The notes beneath the pieces were generated by a model. The model worked only from the letters and a program-made list of their open reading frames with translations, ran no database searches and had not been told where the DNA came from. A DNA stretch of 64,000 bases, from contig JAYMGJ010000131.1 in assembly GCA_037178675.1 (NCBI GenBank), positions 100,934 through 164,933 of the forward strand, written 5' to 3'. Of this stretch, positions 1 through 12,011 are shown in pieces. Source of the DNA: Scleroderma bovista. Its lineage: Eukaryota > Basidiomycota > Agaricomycetes > Boletales > Sclerodermataceae. Positions within the stretch are counted from its first letter, which is position 1. Every line of letters begins with the position of its first letter. Both the position numbers and the translations under genes were made by a program.

Positions 1-985
1 ATCACTCACAAGCTGTCAAGCCAATAGGACCATGGGAGTGAAGGCAGTGAGCACAGACCCAGTTACACCCACCATGAAATCACTCACAAACTGTCAAGCC
101 AACAGGACCACAGTGTGAATGAGCACAGACCCAGCTGTACCTGCAATGACATCACTCACTTGCTGTCAGCCCAACAGAACCAGGGTGTAAGTGAAGACAG
201 TGAGAAATAGACTCTGCTGCACTTGCCATGAAATCACTCACTTGCTGTCAAGTAAATAGGACCAGAGTGGGAGTGAAGGCATTGAGAACAGACCCATTTG
301 CACCTGTCATGAAATCACTCACTTCCTGTCAAGTGAACAGGACCAGAGTGGAAGTGAATGCAGTGAGAACAGACCCATCTGCACCTGTCATTCAATCACT
401 CACTCTCTGTCAAGCCAACAGGACAAGAGCAGGGGTAAAGGTAGTGAGAATAGACCCAGTTGCACCTGTCATTCAATCACCCACTTCCTGTCCAGCCAAC
501 AGGACCAGAGTTGGACACAGTGAATACAGTGAGGCCAGACACAGCTACACCTGCTATGACATCACTCACTTGCTGTCAACCCAACAGGACCCCAGTGGAA
601 GTGAAGACAGTGAGCACAGACCCAGCTGTACCTGCCATGAAACCCACTTCCTGTCAAGCCAACAGGACCAGAGTGGGAGTGAAGACAGTGAGAACACACC
701 CAACTGCACCTGCCATACTAAAAACACTCACTTGCTATCAAGCCAACAGCCACAATGGGAGTGAAAACGGTAAGAACAGACCAGCCACACCCACTATGAA
801 ATCACTCACAAGCTATCAACCCAACAGGGCCAGAGTGAGAATGAAGGCAGTGAGATCAGACCCAGCTACACCTGCTATGAGATAACTAACTCACAACCTG
901 TTGAGCCAGAAAATTTTATTATTATTCATGAATCATAGTTTGCTTAGATGGCATGAGCACCATAGCAGTGTAATGAATTGATTAC
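1..985 (-). repeat. Tandem array of ~78-bp intron-like units with 3-nt spacers (copy 1, truncated)
   Basis: Read on the minus strand, each unit starts GTGAGTGATTTCATGGCAG and ends in ...GGCTTGACAG, i.e. a donor and a pyrimidine-rich acceptor. Between consecutive units lie three bases. In transcription order they occupy 897-895 (GTT), 812-810 (CTT), 734-732 (CAA), 650-648 (GAA), 572-570 (CAA), 487-485 (GAA), 406-404 (AGA), 325-323 (GAA), 244-242 (CAA), 162-160 (CAA), 90-88 (TTT) and 12-10 (CTT). None is a stop codon. An AG|GT junction at 986/985 could be a recursive splice site. The array continues beyond base 1. Confidence 0.9.
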
Positions 986-2859
986 CTACAAAAGTTTGTC
1001 TATCAATTTCCAACCCTGGAATTGCTCTCTTACCTGTTTGAATGGCATCCATTCCAGTATTTCAAGTTCCATAAGTCTTTTGCCAAACACTTCTTCTTCT
1101 GACTGCCTCATGATGTATCTGAGAATCATTACAATATCATCTCCCCTCAAGTGAATTGCATGATCCTCATACCTAACAGCAAATTCAATATTCAGATCAA
1201 AATTGACTTGTTGTGCTGATACCACTAGCTTCTGTAGTTCACCCTCATCAAGTGCATTTATGGTGCATCTTATCAATGGATCACAATCTGCACCCTCTTT
1301 GTTCATACCTCCACAAAGCAGCACTGTTAGAAGACTTAAAAAGGTCCAGGGAATGATAACTCACCAACCAGTGATAAATAATCCTTTGGTGGGTACTTGC
1401 ACCCATTCAATTGGTTTTCAATTTTTGTGCTAACCTCACTTAAAATTTGTGTTGCCAAGCTTCTGGCCCTTAGCATTGCCTCTTTTATTTCCATACCTTC
1501 ATCTCTAAGCTGCCCAATTGCCTGCCCCCGCATTGCATCAGTTTTTGTCAACAGCACAATCACTGGAACTACACAATAATTATTCAGAATCATTTATTGC
1601 AACTCATAATGGAGATTCTCACCATGTCCAGTGTTGCACTCATTGAAGAACAGTTCTTCTGCAGCCACGATTGCCCTCTCGGGCTCACTCATTGGAATGC
1701 AAAACCTGCATCCTAATTTTTAGCTATTTAATGAGATTCAGTGATGTAGTCTCACCAGATAGCATGGATCCGCTCTGCTAACTGCTTTCTCGTCGCTCGG
1801 TCTGTGATGAATTTCTTCATCAACTCTAACTCGCTCACTGAGCCTGATTCAAATCCTCGTGAGTCATGAAAGACGAAGTGTGGATTGCTCCGAAAAATCA
1901 GCTCATTCTCAATGTCATGATATCCCCTCTGGGCAAAGTTATTAGACAGTCTGTTGGTGTCACGTCCCAGAATTGTGAAACTGACCTCCAGAGATCCCTG
2001 CACGACCGTAGCATCAAGCTGGGAATATTCGTGTTACTACCTTCCAATATTGTGCAATAAGAGGTGACCCTACCTTTTCGCCTTTGGCATTGAAGACTTC
2101 GGGGAGCTCTGTGGTATGGCAAAAACGCTGTAAGAGAGTCGTTTTACCAGCATTGGATCTACCAATGACCAGGACTCTAAAACGGCCAATACGGTCAAAG
2201 TGTGTTCTGACTGCCTCAGGATCCATGTGAAGCATTTCATCAGCACCTGGAGAGGAGTCAGTCACCATGCCGCTAATGTAGTAGGTCCGGTCCATGATGT
2301 GGGCCATAAGCACTCACCCAGTGCGCTGGAGCCCGGGTTGCGCTGACCAGTGTTTCTGACGTCCGCGGAATCTATTTGAATCATATCATCAGTACCTGGA
2401 GAAAGGAGTCGGTCGCTAGCACCTTGGTAATGTAGTATGATGCCAGAGTCCGGACCATGATATCGAACACAAGTACTCACCTACTACACTGGAACCTGGC
2501 TGCTCAGTGTTGCTGACGTCCGCAGGGTCCATGCGAAGTATATTGTCAGCACCTGGAGAAAAGAGTTGGTCTTCATCTTGTTGATGCAGTACGTTATCTG
2601 ATCCACAATATTGGACATAAGCACTAAGCATTCACCTTCGCTGGGGCCCGAGCCACGCTGCTCGACGGTATTTCTGACGTCCATAGGATCTATGTGAAGC
2701 ACATTGTCAGCACCTGGATAGATGAGTCGGTCGCCACACTGCGGCAGGTGGCCGCCGTATTGGCCATATATACTCACTTGCTCTTGGGACTGAGCCACGC
2801 TTCCCCGTATTCACGCATGACAGAGAAGCCAAAACTTTGCTGACGACTCTAGGAACCAT
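1..2859 (-). CDS. P-loop GTPase with one-codon-exon tail, copy 1 (3' end outside window)
   Basis: Soluble fungal GTPase-like protein of unknown role. Start ATG at 2859 aligns with copy 2. Exons (plus coordinates): 2778-2859, 2636-2713, 2481-2552, 2318-2395, 2074-2246, 1986-2018, 1756-1928, 1623-1705, 1365-1568, 1173-1296, 1034-1118; these encode 395 residues with consistent phases. Motifs seen: Walker A/G1 GRSNAGKTT, DxxG/G3 in HDSRGFESG, G4 TKTD. Exons 2-4 and the start of exon 5 are tandem variants of one ~24-residue module (ADNVLHIDPMDVRN type). After 1034 the gene enters an array of intron-like units whose 3-nt spacers read V-L-Q-E-Q-E-R-E-Q-Q-F-L before the window ends. The ~90 bp upstream of the ATG resemble the region upstream of copy 2, so both promoters derive from one duplication. 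If only the first array intron were removed, the protein would stop soon after the G domain. The G domain is certain; the tail is inferred. Confidence 0.8.
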
Positions 2860-5800
2860 AGTTTTCACAAAAAGAGGTATGTCGAGTGGTGGTAGGTGTG
2901 TGGTGGTTGGATTGAAAGCTTCGAGGACACAGGGTAGTACCAGGGCGCTTATCAACGATGTTCACCCAAAACGTCCGCATCGATGGCCCTGAGCGCAATT
3001 GAATATACAGCCCAATTCTACTCAGACATGACCTCCAGCCCGGGCTATCGTGACTCGTGAGGGACTGCGCAGGGTATCACAAACTCATCAGTAATCTAAC
3101 AAAAATCTATCCGAGCTATTACGGCTTTATTTGCACCTTTCGGAACTTTCATCTCTTGGAGTTCTTTTTTTAGTGAGGTACCTCTGACAGTTAAGTTGGA
3201 TTGCACGCAAGAAGTCTTGTATAGTCAAAAAAAGTCGTGCAAGCTAAATAAGTAGACTAAATTCTTGCTACTTAACATAGGAGGTATACTGTCTGCTTTT
3301 TCTGTTGTTGAGAATCATGTTGGGATCAACAGTAACCTCCCAAAGCGCATTGGGAATCCAATTAGACTAGAGGAGTATCGCAACGGCAGTGATAGAGTTC
3401 ACTATGGTTGCCCTGAGCTGGTTCTTGTAAGTATCCCCCCAATTATTTTGTACCTAAACTGACGTTCTCTGTTTCCAATCCGAATACAACGCGTCTTCAT
3501 TCGGCCACCAGCCACGACGCATTCTCGTTCCAGTACATACACCTCCAGCTCAGGAGCAGCGACCCCGCCATTGTCCATTTCCAATGGGTACTCTTTCGCG
3601 GAGGGTTTGCAGTCCAGCATGGACCTTGCGCAACTCAACGTCATGTTCACCAATGCTACGCACCTCTGGCCAACCCTCTTTTGATCGCGTGCAGCCCCGT
3701 GCACGCAGTCATGGACATCGTCGAAGAATTTCACAGGCTCGTTCTCCCAGGACTTCGATATAGTATGAAACCATCGAGGAGAGAATAGGGTCTTTGTCAC
3801 CCTTCAACTCACCTGACTGTTCTGTTCCTGGTTCGACAACTAAGACCGTTCAACTCCCCGGGTCGGTGACGAAAACAATGGGCCCTTCTCGGGTGTTTGT
3901 TGTCGACCCAGAGACGAGAGTCTTTTTCCATGTGGGACGACAAACGGGGAATCTCAGCGCTTCGGAAATGCTGCGCTCTTAGGAATGAGGTGCAGGACGC
4001 CATAACTGAGAGCAAATGCACCTGGGTGGACACCCCACTGATCCACCCCGTCATCGATCCGGAATGCAAGCGCCACTCGAACATTCCACCCAGAAGTCAC
4101 TTAGCATCCACTTCCATCTGATCTTCGACGCAGGCGCTCAAGAGCCGGGGGTCGCCCCTCGCCATATCCTCGCTCCATCAGGCATCCTCCCTTGCCAATG
4201 ATCAGAGGTATCTTCTCCCTTCGGCCTGAAGTGCCGTGTTCTCCGAGCACTGCTGGTGCTTGTGATAGAATCACCTCGGCGACGATGCGCGAAACTGCGG
4301 TTGTAAAGGCTGCCAGGGGGGGGGCAATGGAGGTGACAGAAGTGGTCAACCCGTGACGCCAGTGGCTGCAATTGTAGGGATGAACTTGCGAGTGCGTAGG
4401 GACGCAGAAGTAGAAGCTGGACGCGTCACTATCAACTCGTTTGCGGCAGGGCTGCTTGTGAATAAATGATAATGTGTTGTCGACGCCGGCGGGAGTAGGG
4501 GGTGACGCAGAGGAGGCGGGTGTTGATGTAGAAAATGACGGCAAGGGCGTTGCTGGGGGCGAACTGAATGCGGAGGGAGAAGGGACATAGTGAACCTTGG
4601 GCGGTGAATGATAGCATTGTTTGTTTGACGGTGACGGGGTGAGGCCACAAGCGGGGGCGACCGGTATAGCGGACTTCGTTGGCGGAAGAATACAGGGCCG
4701 GGGCCCAGAAACTCTCGCGGACCGACGACTCCTCTACAACTTGATCCAAGTCAACATCTGTGGCATCATCTGACCACCAACGACCACAGCAACGCTCTTC
4801 TGCTTCCTGCTCATGACGATCTTCCTCTCTCCAGTGCTTGATTTGGCTTCCAACGATCCCTCAATCCTCCACTCTCGTGTTCCTTCCACCCAGGTAAACA
4901 GTAAACCCATCTACCACTTCCGCTAATCCGACTGCGGATCATACCAGCCTTGTCCACTACTTCGTGGTGATGCTCTGTCCCTCTGTTCCATCATCTTCGT
5001 CATCATCCTCGTCTTCAATGATACCATCGGTAAGTTGGACGCATTCTTCGAGGTCGAGCACCTCCATCCCAGTGCGACGGTCTTCTCCGCTCATGCGGGA
5101 GACACATGAGCAGCTGCAAACGGAACATGGGGGCTCTCGTCATCGAGATCCATCTGACGATCTTCGTGAACATCTTCATGGTGGATAACGGGGCTGCGCT
5201 TCGCGACAACAGCGGCTTTGGAGACGGCATCTGTGGTCAGAGCGAACCCTGAGAATTGGTTGTTGGTGACCATGGCGGCGATGGCCGTGCGGTAGCGAGC
5301 GAAGTCGCCAAACGTTTCAAGCACTCCGAAGCTGAGCATGGACGAATTGCGAATATGGGACCAAGGGGGGTGATGATTCATAACACCGGCGACTGAGATT
5401 GTAAAGATGAACTTATGGGTGTGCAGGGAATAGTGGTTGCGGTCATGGTCAAACGGTAATGGCCACTGCTGTAAGTGTGTAGTCAATCATTCCGACTTCC
5501 CTTTGGGACGTGTGGCCCACATACGATCAGAGGACTCATCTTGGATGCCAGGATGGGAAAAGCCAAAAATGTTCGACAAGGTCAGAGAGGCCATTGCGGG
5601 TGAGGATGCATACGGGAGATGCTAACATGTCGATGAGTGATGAGAACGATGGGACTTAGTGCCAGAAAACAGCAGGTGGCGGTGCGCGGGAACGCCATGT
5701 AGGGAAGGCTGCGCCGGAAGGCTCACTGGTGTCACTGCCGTCACCCTGTCACCCCCACAGACTCCGCGACAGTTGGGATGCCGTGTGCCAGTGCCAGCTG

Positions 5801-6426
5801 CTTAGACGAAACGAAAGGTGAGAGTGACACGAAAAAGAGGAAAGATGGTGCGCGCACCGTGAATGAATGTGCAGAGAAGCGTAAGAAGTGTAAAATTAAA
5901 AAGAAATAAAATAAAATGATGAACAAGATCGCGCGTGCCCGACCTACTCGGTGCTAGCTGCTGGGGACTCATTCACGAGGAAGCGGCAGCGCTCCCCACC
6001 GTTGGAATGGTGTTGCCGAGTCTTCTGGATCGTTTTGAACAGGTCCGTGTGCCCTCGAGCGATAGCACTTCCGTATGCCCGGTACCAGTCTTCCTCGTTC
6101 GCTTCGAACCTATTTTGTAGCGAGACTGAAACTGCCGCTAATGTCAGGCTTTGAAGTGGACCTTGCAATCCCTTCTGGTAAATAAAGGTGTGGTCGCATG
6201 TATGGCATCAAAAATGTATCACACTTTGAGCGTATTATGCTGAAATGAGATGCTCAAAGTCTTCTATAATCAAGGGGCATGCGGTATATGGAGGCGTAGC
6301 TTCAGAGGAAAAATAAGGAGCCTGAACAATAAAGTCATAAGCTAAGCAGAGTAGTATAACCGAGGTCAACCGTCACCGGTGTCCCCACGCCAATGGCGGT
6401 CCTGCGACCATTCACGTCCAGAGCCC
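2860..6426. other. Gene-poor stretch with degenerate ORF remnants
   Basis: No intact gene could be assembled. Several short reading frames exist on the minus strand (3402-3800, 4101-4544, 5091-5486, 5944-6168) without a recognisable domain. Two of them, around 4230-4420 and 5290-5450, share short similar strings (a KFI-TI-A-GV segment in translation), suggesting an old duplicated and decayed gene. About 90 bp directly upstream of 2859 match the sequence upstream of the second GTPase gene and probably hold its promoter. Confidence 0.5.
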
Positions 6427-7078
6427 TTATGCTCCACCATAGAACCGCCATGCGAAATAAGCACCAAGGAGTCCCAGAGGGAGGAAGTACATGATGCTAA
6501 TGAAAACTCGTGAAACGCTTTAACACGCAACAACGAAAAATGCGTACTTGGATCCGCTCTCAACAGCATCATGGAGTGCTGGGTTGTTTGCCGGTTTTGA
6601 AGAGTTGAGTTGAAGCTCCTATGGCGGCGTTGATATCGAGTGGTCACAAGAGAAGAATTTGCTTACGCCATCCTTCTCAAAATCGCCAATAAGCATGTTT
6701 GGTAGAAGTTCACGGGCTTCATCGGAGTGCCCGACATCTTCAAAGGCGTCTGTTGCATCCTTGCCTACATGACACGTCAGCATTCCGAACAGATAATGTT
6801 GCAAACCATGGGCCACGTACACGCCTCTGAGAGTATTACCTCGTCGCCTCCCGGGTGCTAAAGTTATGGAATTACTCTATGAGCACGTGCTGAGAGACAT
6901 GGACAGGGATACAAGAATACCTCGTCAATGAATTTCGTCACGTCGTACACTAGTAGTGTGTTAGTGTTAAGGAGGAGACCACATTCAGACCAGACACACC
7001 CTTTTCATGGAGGAGGATATAGAGTGATTCCTTCGTGCTGTGAGCCTTGAGCTCTGCAAAAGTAACGATTTTGGACAT
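6427..7078 (-). CDS. Cytochrome b5, tail-anchored
   Basis: Small haem protein of the endoplasmic reticulum membrane that passes electrons to desaturases, hydroxylases and P450s. Six exons (plus coordinates 7000-7078, 6921-6949, 6821-6857, 6667-6764, 6548-6618, 6427-6496) give 127 residues, the usual size. The haem-binding HPGGDE motif and the second axial histidine in AFEDVGHSDEAR are present, with VYDVTKFIDE before them. A single C-terminal hydrophobic segment (MYFLPLGLLGAYFAWRF) is the membrane anchor. The usual Gly after SEA is Cys in this model because the exon 3 donor (GTACGT) leaves a T. A broken copy of exon 4 lies at about 42640-42760. Confidence 0.93.
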
Positions 7079-7674
7079 GGTAAATTTGTTGAGCTCGGAA
7101 GGCGACGAGGGCAAAAGAAGGTGAAAGAAGAAGCGGGTGAACCAATGAAATGCTAATAATTTATAAACCCAAATAAATAATGAACTCGCGCCACATTTCC
7201 CACCCAGCCAGACTCGTTGAAACACGGGAGATGATCATAACAGCATTGGGCAGTCTAGTAAGACATGTAACATGTTTGATGTCCGCAAGGCTTAGTACTC
7301 GAATGACCATGGAAGATACTGTACATCGGACATTCAAGCGTGGACCTGGCAAAGGTCGATCTCCCACTTGCACCAGTAAGAAACGAAAGCATTCTGTGCT
7401 GTGTCCCTAGGCAAAGGCGCGTGGATGATGTTTGACGAGATTTACAGCACAGGGCCATTCGTGGACGAATGCGCATTCCTAGGATGGTCTGCGTTGTAGA
7501 CCTCGCACAGCAACGAGGAAAAGAAGAAAACCTCGGAGGCAAAATTGAAAACAGTGTCAAGTATTCAGTCTCCGATCGGAAAGTGTACACTCCGACACGG
7601 GCCGGACTGCATTTTCGACTCCCACTAACTTGAAACCTGCCAACGTCGTCCACGTCGTCCGTTTCGTCGTCGAC

Positions 7675-10600
7675 ATGTCCCTCAACGACGAGCAGGCAGA
7701 CATCCTCGGCGGGCCGCTCCTACAAAAACCTCATACTGGCCTATTGGTTGTCTTGCAATACTCGCCAGCTTTCAAGGGGGGAGCTCTCTTCCTCCTGGGT
7801 TTATTCGCCTGGGTCGCCTTCGTTCGGGTTCGCGAATACATTCGCAGAAATCGCGATCTAAACTACAGAAAGTACGCTGTTCAATTATGCTCCCTTTTCT
7901 TCTCCCGCTAACAGCCCGTTTTTCAAGGGCGATGCGTAGAAAACATGGAATTCCCGACACAGACTGTCGTCCCTTTGCTGTGGCCTACGCAGCAGCCAAC
8001 CGCGCGCGCGCAGAGCGTGAGGCGAACGAACGTAACAAGCTAGCAGGTCATGTTCCATCGGTATCGGACCATCGTGATTCCGAGCATCGCAATGCACCAA
8101 CGGACGCGCCGCATGGCCAACACAATCTCAGACGAAGGTTGCCCGAATCAGTCGGTGGGTCTCCCATAACATCTTTAGGAAGAACGTGGCTGATCAGACC
8201 ACTCCATTTCATTCTCTCCATACATCATGGCTCATCTAGATCCCCATGCGTCAGCCTCCATGTTTGATCATCTGTCCACAACAAAACGCGTTCAGCCACA
8301 TGATTTTAAGCGCTCAGAGGTCCACCCGTTTAACTTTGCGGAACGGTACTACCCCAGTGGTGGCTACATCAGACAAGTACCCGAATCTCTTGGCGCACCC
8401 GTTTCACCCGTTAAAAGACCAGCCCCTCGGCGGTTCGGCAGAAAGAACCTCCGAAACAATGGCGATGTGACAGAGGAGTCCCGCAAACGATCGTATGCTG
8501 CTGAAAGCGATGATGAACCGGACAACATCAAAAAATCACGCATTGATGGTGAACAACTCATCGACGGCGATGAGGAAGCAGATTGGTACACCCAGTATAC
8601 CGGCCCACGCGCCGAACAGGATTATGTAGCGCCGCTATCCCGTGATCATGTGCATATCAACGGCGAACCAAATGAACAATACCCCGAAGGCGAAGAACAA
8701 CGGGACGAAATCATGGAAGATATCGACGATGATGTTGCGGAACTACCCTCCATACCTCGTGGCAAGAAGCGTGACCGCGCAGAGGCGGGATCTACATTTG
8801 GCGTCGATGATGAAGAGGATGTACCACACGAGAAACCAACCCGACACCGGAAACGCCGGTCCATGTCGAAACGAACAAGCGAGGGTCTTTTGAGGGGTAA
8901 GAAAAGGGACCGTGACGTTGAGTCACCCGAGAGCGAAGGTGAAGATGGTGTTGGGGAGAACTCGAGGAAAGGCGGTCAACGCACGTCGAGGAAGAAGAGA
9001 GCGGCTGACGAGACCAAGACCGACGGTTTTATTGAGTCGTCACGAACTTCCAAGGACCCTCTATGCGACGGCCGCAAGATCGGTGAGGAATGGGAAGTTG
9101 ATAGTGTGCGGTACAAGGTCGGAAGCAAAGGGGAGAGGCTACGTCTCACATTGGTAAAGAAAGCTCGGAATAGATATCATATGGTATGTTTTGCTTTGCA
9201 GATACCATTCTAACACTGACCTGTTGCCCACAGCCGAAGGACTCTCAGCATCCTGATCGCGCTGCGGCCCTCGAGATCTACGTGGAGACATGGATGACCG
9301 AGGAACAGTACAAAGAAGCAGAAGAGCGTTGTGAACTCGTTTGGCAAGATGTGCCTTCGCGTACGGAATCCAGAACACCCGAAGTCCCAGATTCGCCTTC
9401 CAAGAGTGGTAAAGATCTTCTATGGGACTCTATTCAAGGCAGCCCCATTTCTCGTCGTCCGTTCCGTCAGTCTCTCACGTCCAGTACCACCTTGCGCGTA
9501 AATCCCTTCCAGCAGTCCCAGTCGCATCCTAACCTCGGGCGCCGTGTTGCTTCACCCAGTTCTTCTGTATCCCCTCACTTGACAGCCCTTTCTGAGAGCC
9601 CTACACGCCCAGGTTTCCGTGGCTTTTCGAAATGGGAGAAACAAGACCGTGAAGCGGAGGCGATGGCCAAAATCCGTGCTAAAATGCAGGAACAGAAGAA
9701 AGCGCAGGCCGAGGCTGCAAAGTCCAGTGAGCTACCCCCCACTACTGCCGCTCCTCAATTGGGTGCAAAGACCTTGACCGTGCCGACAATCACGCTGACA
9801 CCTGCGTCGCCCTCGCCGGTAGAAGCCAAGGTGGAGAGCAACGTTACATCCACCGAAACCAAAGTCCCGTCGCCGTTCTCCTTTACTCCCGTTCCGGCTG
9901 CCACCCCAAAGCCTGCGACTAGCTTACCGACATCTAGTGCCGCCCCTGGGTTCACCCTACCGTCAACTTCTTCGACGCCCTCAACTTCCTCCGGTGCTCT
10001 CCAGCCCGCCATGACTGCACCAGCGTTCTCTTTCACTCTACCTACCGCTCCTGCAACTGCCACGACCACGCCTTCAGCTTCGGCCTCTATTCCGAACTTC
10101 TTTGCGAAACCTTCTACATCCCCTACACCATCCGCGACCCCTGCTGCCGCAACAACCTTGCCTTTCACATTCCCTGCGGCAAGCCAGACCCAGCCATCTT
10201 CTGGGGGGACGATGCAATCGACGGCAGAAGCTCCTAAAGCTTCCACCTTTTCATTTGCGAAGCCTACTACCGTTGGGCATTCATCAACCAGTGCTTCCTC
10301 CCCTGCCGTTCCGGTGACCAATTCAATAACTACCCCTATTACTATGACATTCACACCCAGAACTACTTCACCCGTCACTGCATCATCAGAGCCAAAGCCA
10401 CCTGCATCTATACCTTCCTTCCCCGCCTTTCCCTCGACAGCGACCACTAGTTCTGCCACACAGCCAGCATCCACTTTCACCAAGTTCTCATTTGCGCAGC
10501 CATCCACAGGTACTTCCGCTACCACTGACACCAAACCCAAGTTCACCTTTGGTGCCCCTACTACGGCAGTTGTCTCAAATCCCACTACTGTGACGGGCGA

Positions 10601-11603
10601 AACCAAGGAGGCTACTGCTGCCAAGCCATCTCCAGCACCTTTCGGAGCCACAGCATCTGTTTTTAGTGGCTCAGCGTTTGGAAACTCTACCTCTACGGGT
10701 GCCTTCGGCAAGCAGCCGGACTCAACCACGAGTGGTGACACTGGCAGTGGACGTGCCACACCCAAAACTACATCAACCTTTGGGACTCCGACGAGCCTGT
10801 TCTCCACCACGCCTGCTGGCTCACCTGCCACAGGATCCGGCCCTGCACCTGCAGGTCCGTTTGGGAACTCCACATCTAGCCCGAAGATTTCATCTTCATT
10901 TGGCAGCCCTGCATTCGGCACGTTCGGCTCGACATCTACCTTCTCGTTCGGAAAGAAGGATAATGTGTCTACACCTGCTGCTACTGCTGCTGCACCTTCG
11001 AAGTCCACGTTTTCGTTCTCACCTTCGGCGTCATCTGCTGCTACGTCTAAGCCCACATTCTCGTTCAACGCTACTGCGGGTAGTGCATCATCTGCGTTCG
11101 GCCAGCCTTCGACCTCTGGTACAAAGGATGTATCTGGACCTACCGCCGGAGATGCTCCATCGAAGCCTACGTTCTCGTTTACTGCTCCGTCAAACAATGC
11201 GTCTTCCTTGACGGCGCACAGCGATGCGCAGAAACAGACGTTCGCATTCCCTCAGACTAGCGATGCAGGATCTTCCGCTCCAGCCAACGACGCTACTTCC
11301 AAATCGCCCTTCGCGTTCAACGCACCGTCGAGCGGCGCTCCATCTGCGTTTGGTCAGCCGTCTACCGTTGGCCAGACCAAGTCACCCTTCTCGTTCGGTG
11401 CGCAGTCTGGCGACAGCACCTCCATCTTCGGTCAGCCTTCCTCGGCGCCGTCGGACTCGACCACACCCACTGCGCAGTCCGCATTTGGAAAGCCTTCGGG
11501 CACGACCCCCGCTGCGTTTGGGTTTGAAAATCCTGCAGGAAACACGGGCACGACGTTCATGTTTGGGAAGCCCCCCACTCAGAACCAAAAGCAGGAGCAG
11601 TAA
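7675..11603 (+). CDS. FG-repeat nucleoporin with N-terminal membrane segment
   Basis: Nuclear pore component. Exons 7675-7871, 7928-8154, 8240-9183 and 9234-11603 join in frame to give 1245 residues. Residues about 36-53 (GGALFLLGLFAWVAFVRV) form one hydrophobic helix followed by basic residues. Next come a short helical segment, an acidic/basic region with KKRDR and RHRKRR clusters that look like nuclear import signals, and a conserved block (YKVGSKGERLR ... ALEIYVETWMTEEQYKEAEER). The last ~650 residues are Ser/Thr/Pro-rich with many FxFG and FG motifs (FSFTAPS, SAFGQPS, KPTFSF). The order membrane helix, NLS-like region, FG tail resembles vertebrate POM121; the FG part alone would fit Nup1/Nup124/Nup153 types. 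The junction between exons 2 and 3 (donor GTGGGT at 8155, acceptor at 8239) is the weakest link: without it there would be a small membrane protein and a separate nucleoporin. Confidence 0.85.
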
Positions 11604-11939
11604 ATCATTTCGTGTTATGGACGTCGCAGTGCTGAAGCTAGCAGCATTGATGCGCATACTGCTCGCGCATCTCATTCAAGAAAATCCATGTCCTAATGCC
11701 TTTGCAGTATGATGGACCTGAAGCAGCATAATCATAGTCAACAACGATGTAACAGTAAACACCTCGCATGCTTGTCTCCTTCTTTTCTGTTTGGTAGATT
11801 ATCAGGAACATATTATTGTGCTTGTTTTCCTTTTCATGTAGCCTAACGGGCTGACGCATTTCACTTGAAGCAATTTGACGATACCCCCTCATCGAAAATA
11901 AGGTATGATGTGATGGATCAGATATGCGCCTTTTTCAAC
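11604..11939. other. Intergenic region between nucleoporin stop and tRNA
   Basis: AT-rich 3' flank. No gene or clear regulatory element was recognised. Confidence 0.4.
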
Positions 11940-12011
11940 GGCCGCCTGGCGAAATGGCATCGCGTCTGACTACGAATCAGGAGATTGCAGGTTCGACCCC
12001 TGCGGTGGTCA
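11940..12011 (+). tRNA. tRNA-Arg (anticodon ACG)
   Basis: A 72-nt cloverleaf. The acceptor stem pairs GGCCGCC with GGTGGTC (two G-U pairs). The D-arm contains TGGCGAAATGGCA. The anticodon stem TCTGA/TCAGG encloses loop CTACGAA (anticodon ACG). The T-arm is GCAGG-TTCGACC-CCTGC. There is no intron. A T-run at 12015-12019 fits RNA polymerase III termination. Confidence 0.95.

Noticed and set aside
228..885. Long plus-strand ORFs in the array (for example 178 and 141 aa), and similar minus-strand ORFs across 32.3-38.1 kb
   Set aside because: They are antisense to the GTPase genes. Repeat units whose length is often a multiple of 3 keep one frame open and give repetitive peptides (LTSCQANRTRV type); the sense-strand splice signals explain the sequence better.
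9755..11197. 480-aa minus-strand ORF
   Set aside because: Shadow of the Ser/Thr/Pro-rich FG tail on the other strand; Val/Gly/Ala/Glu-rich with no domain.
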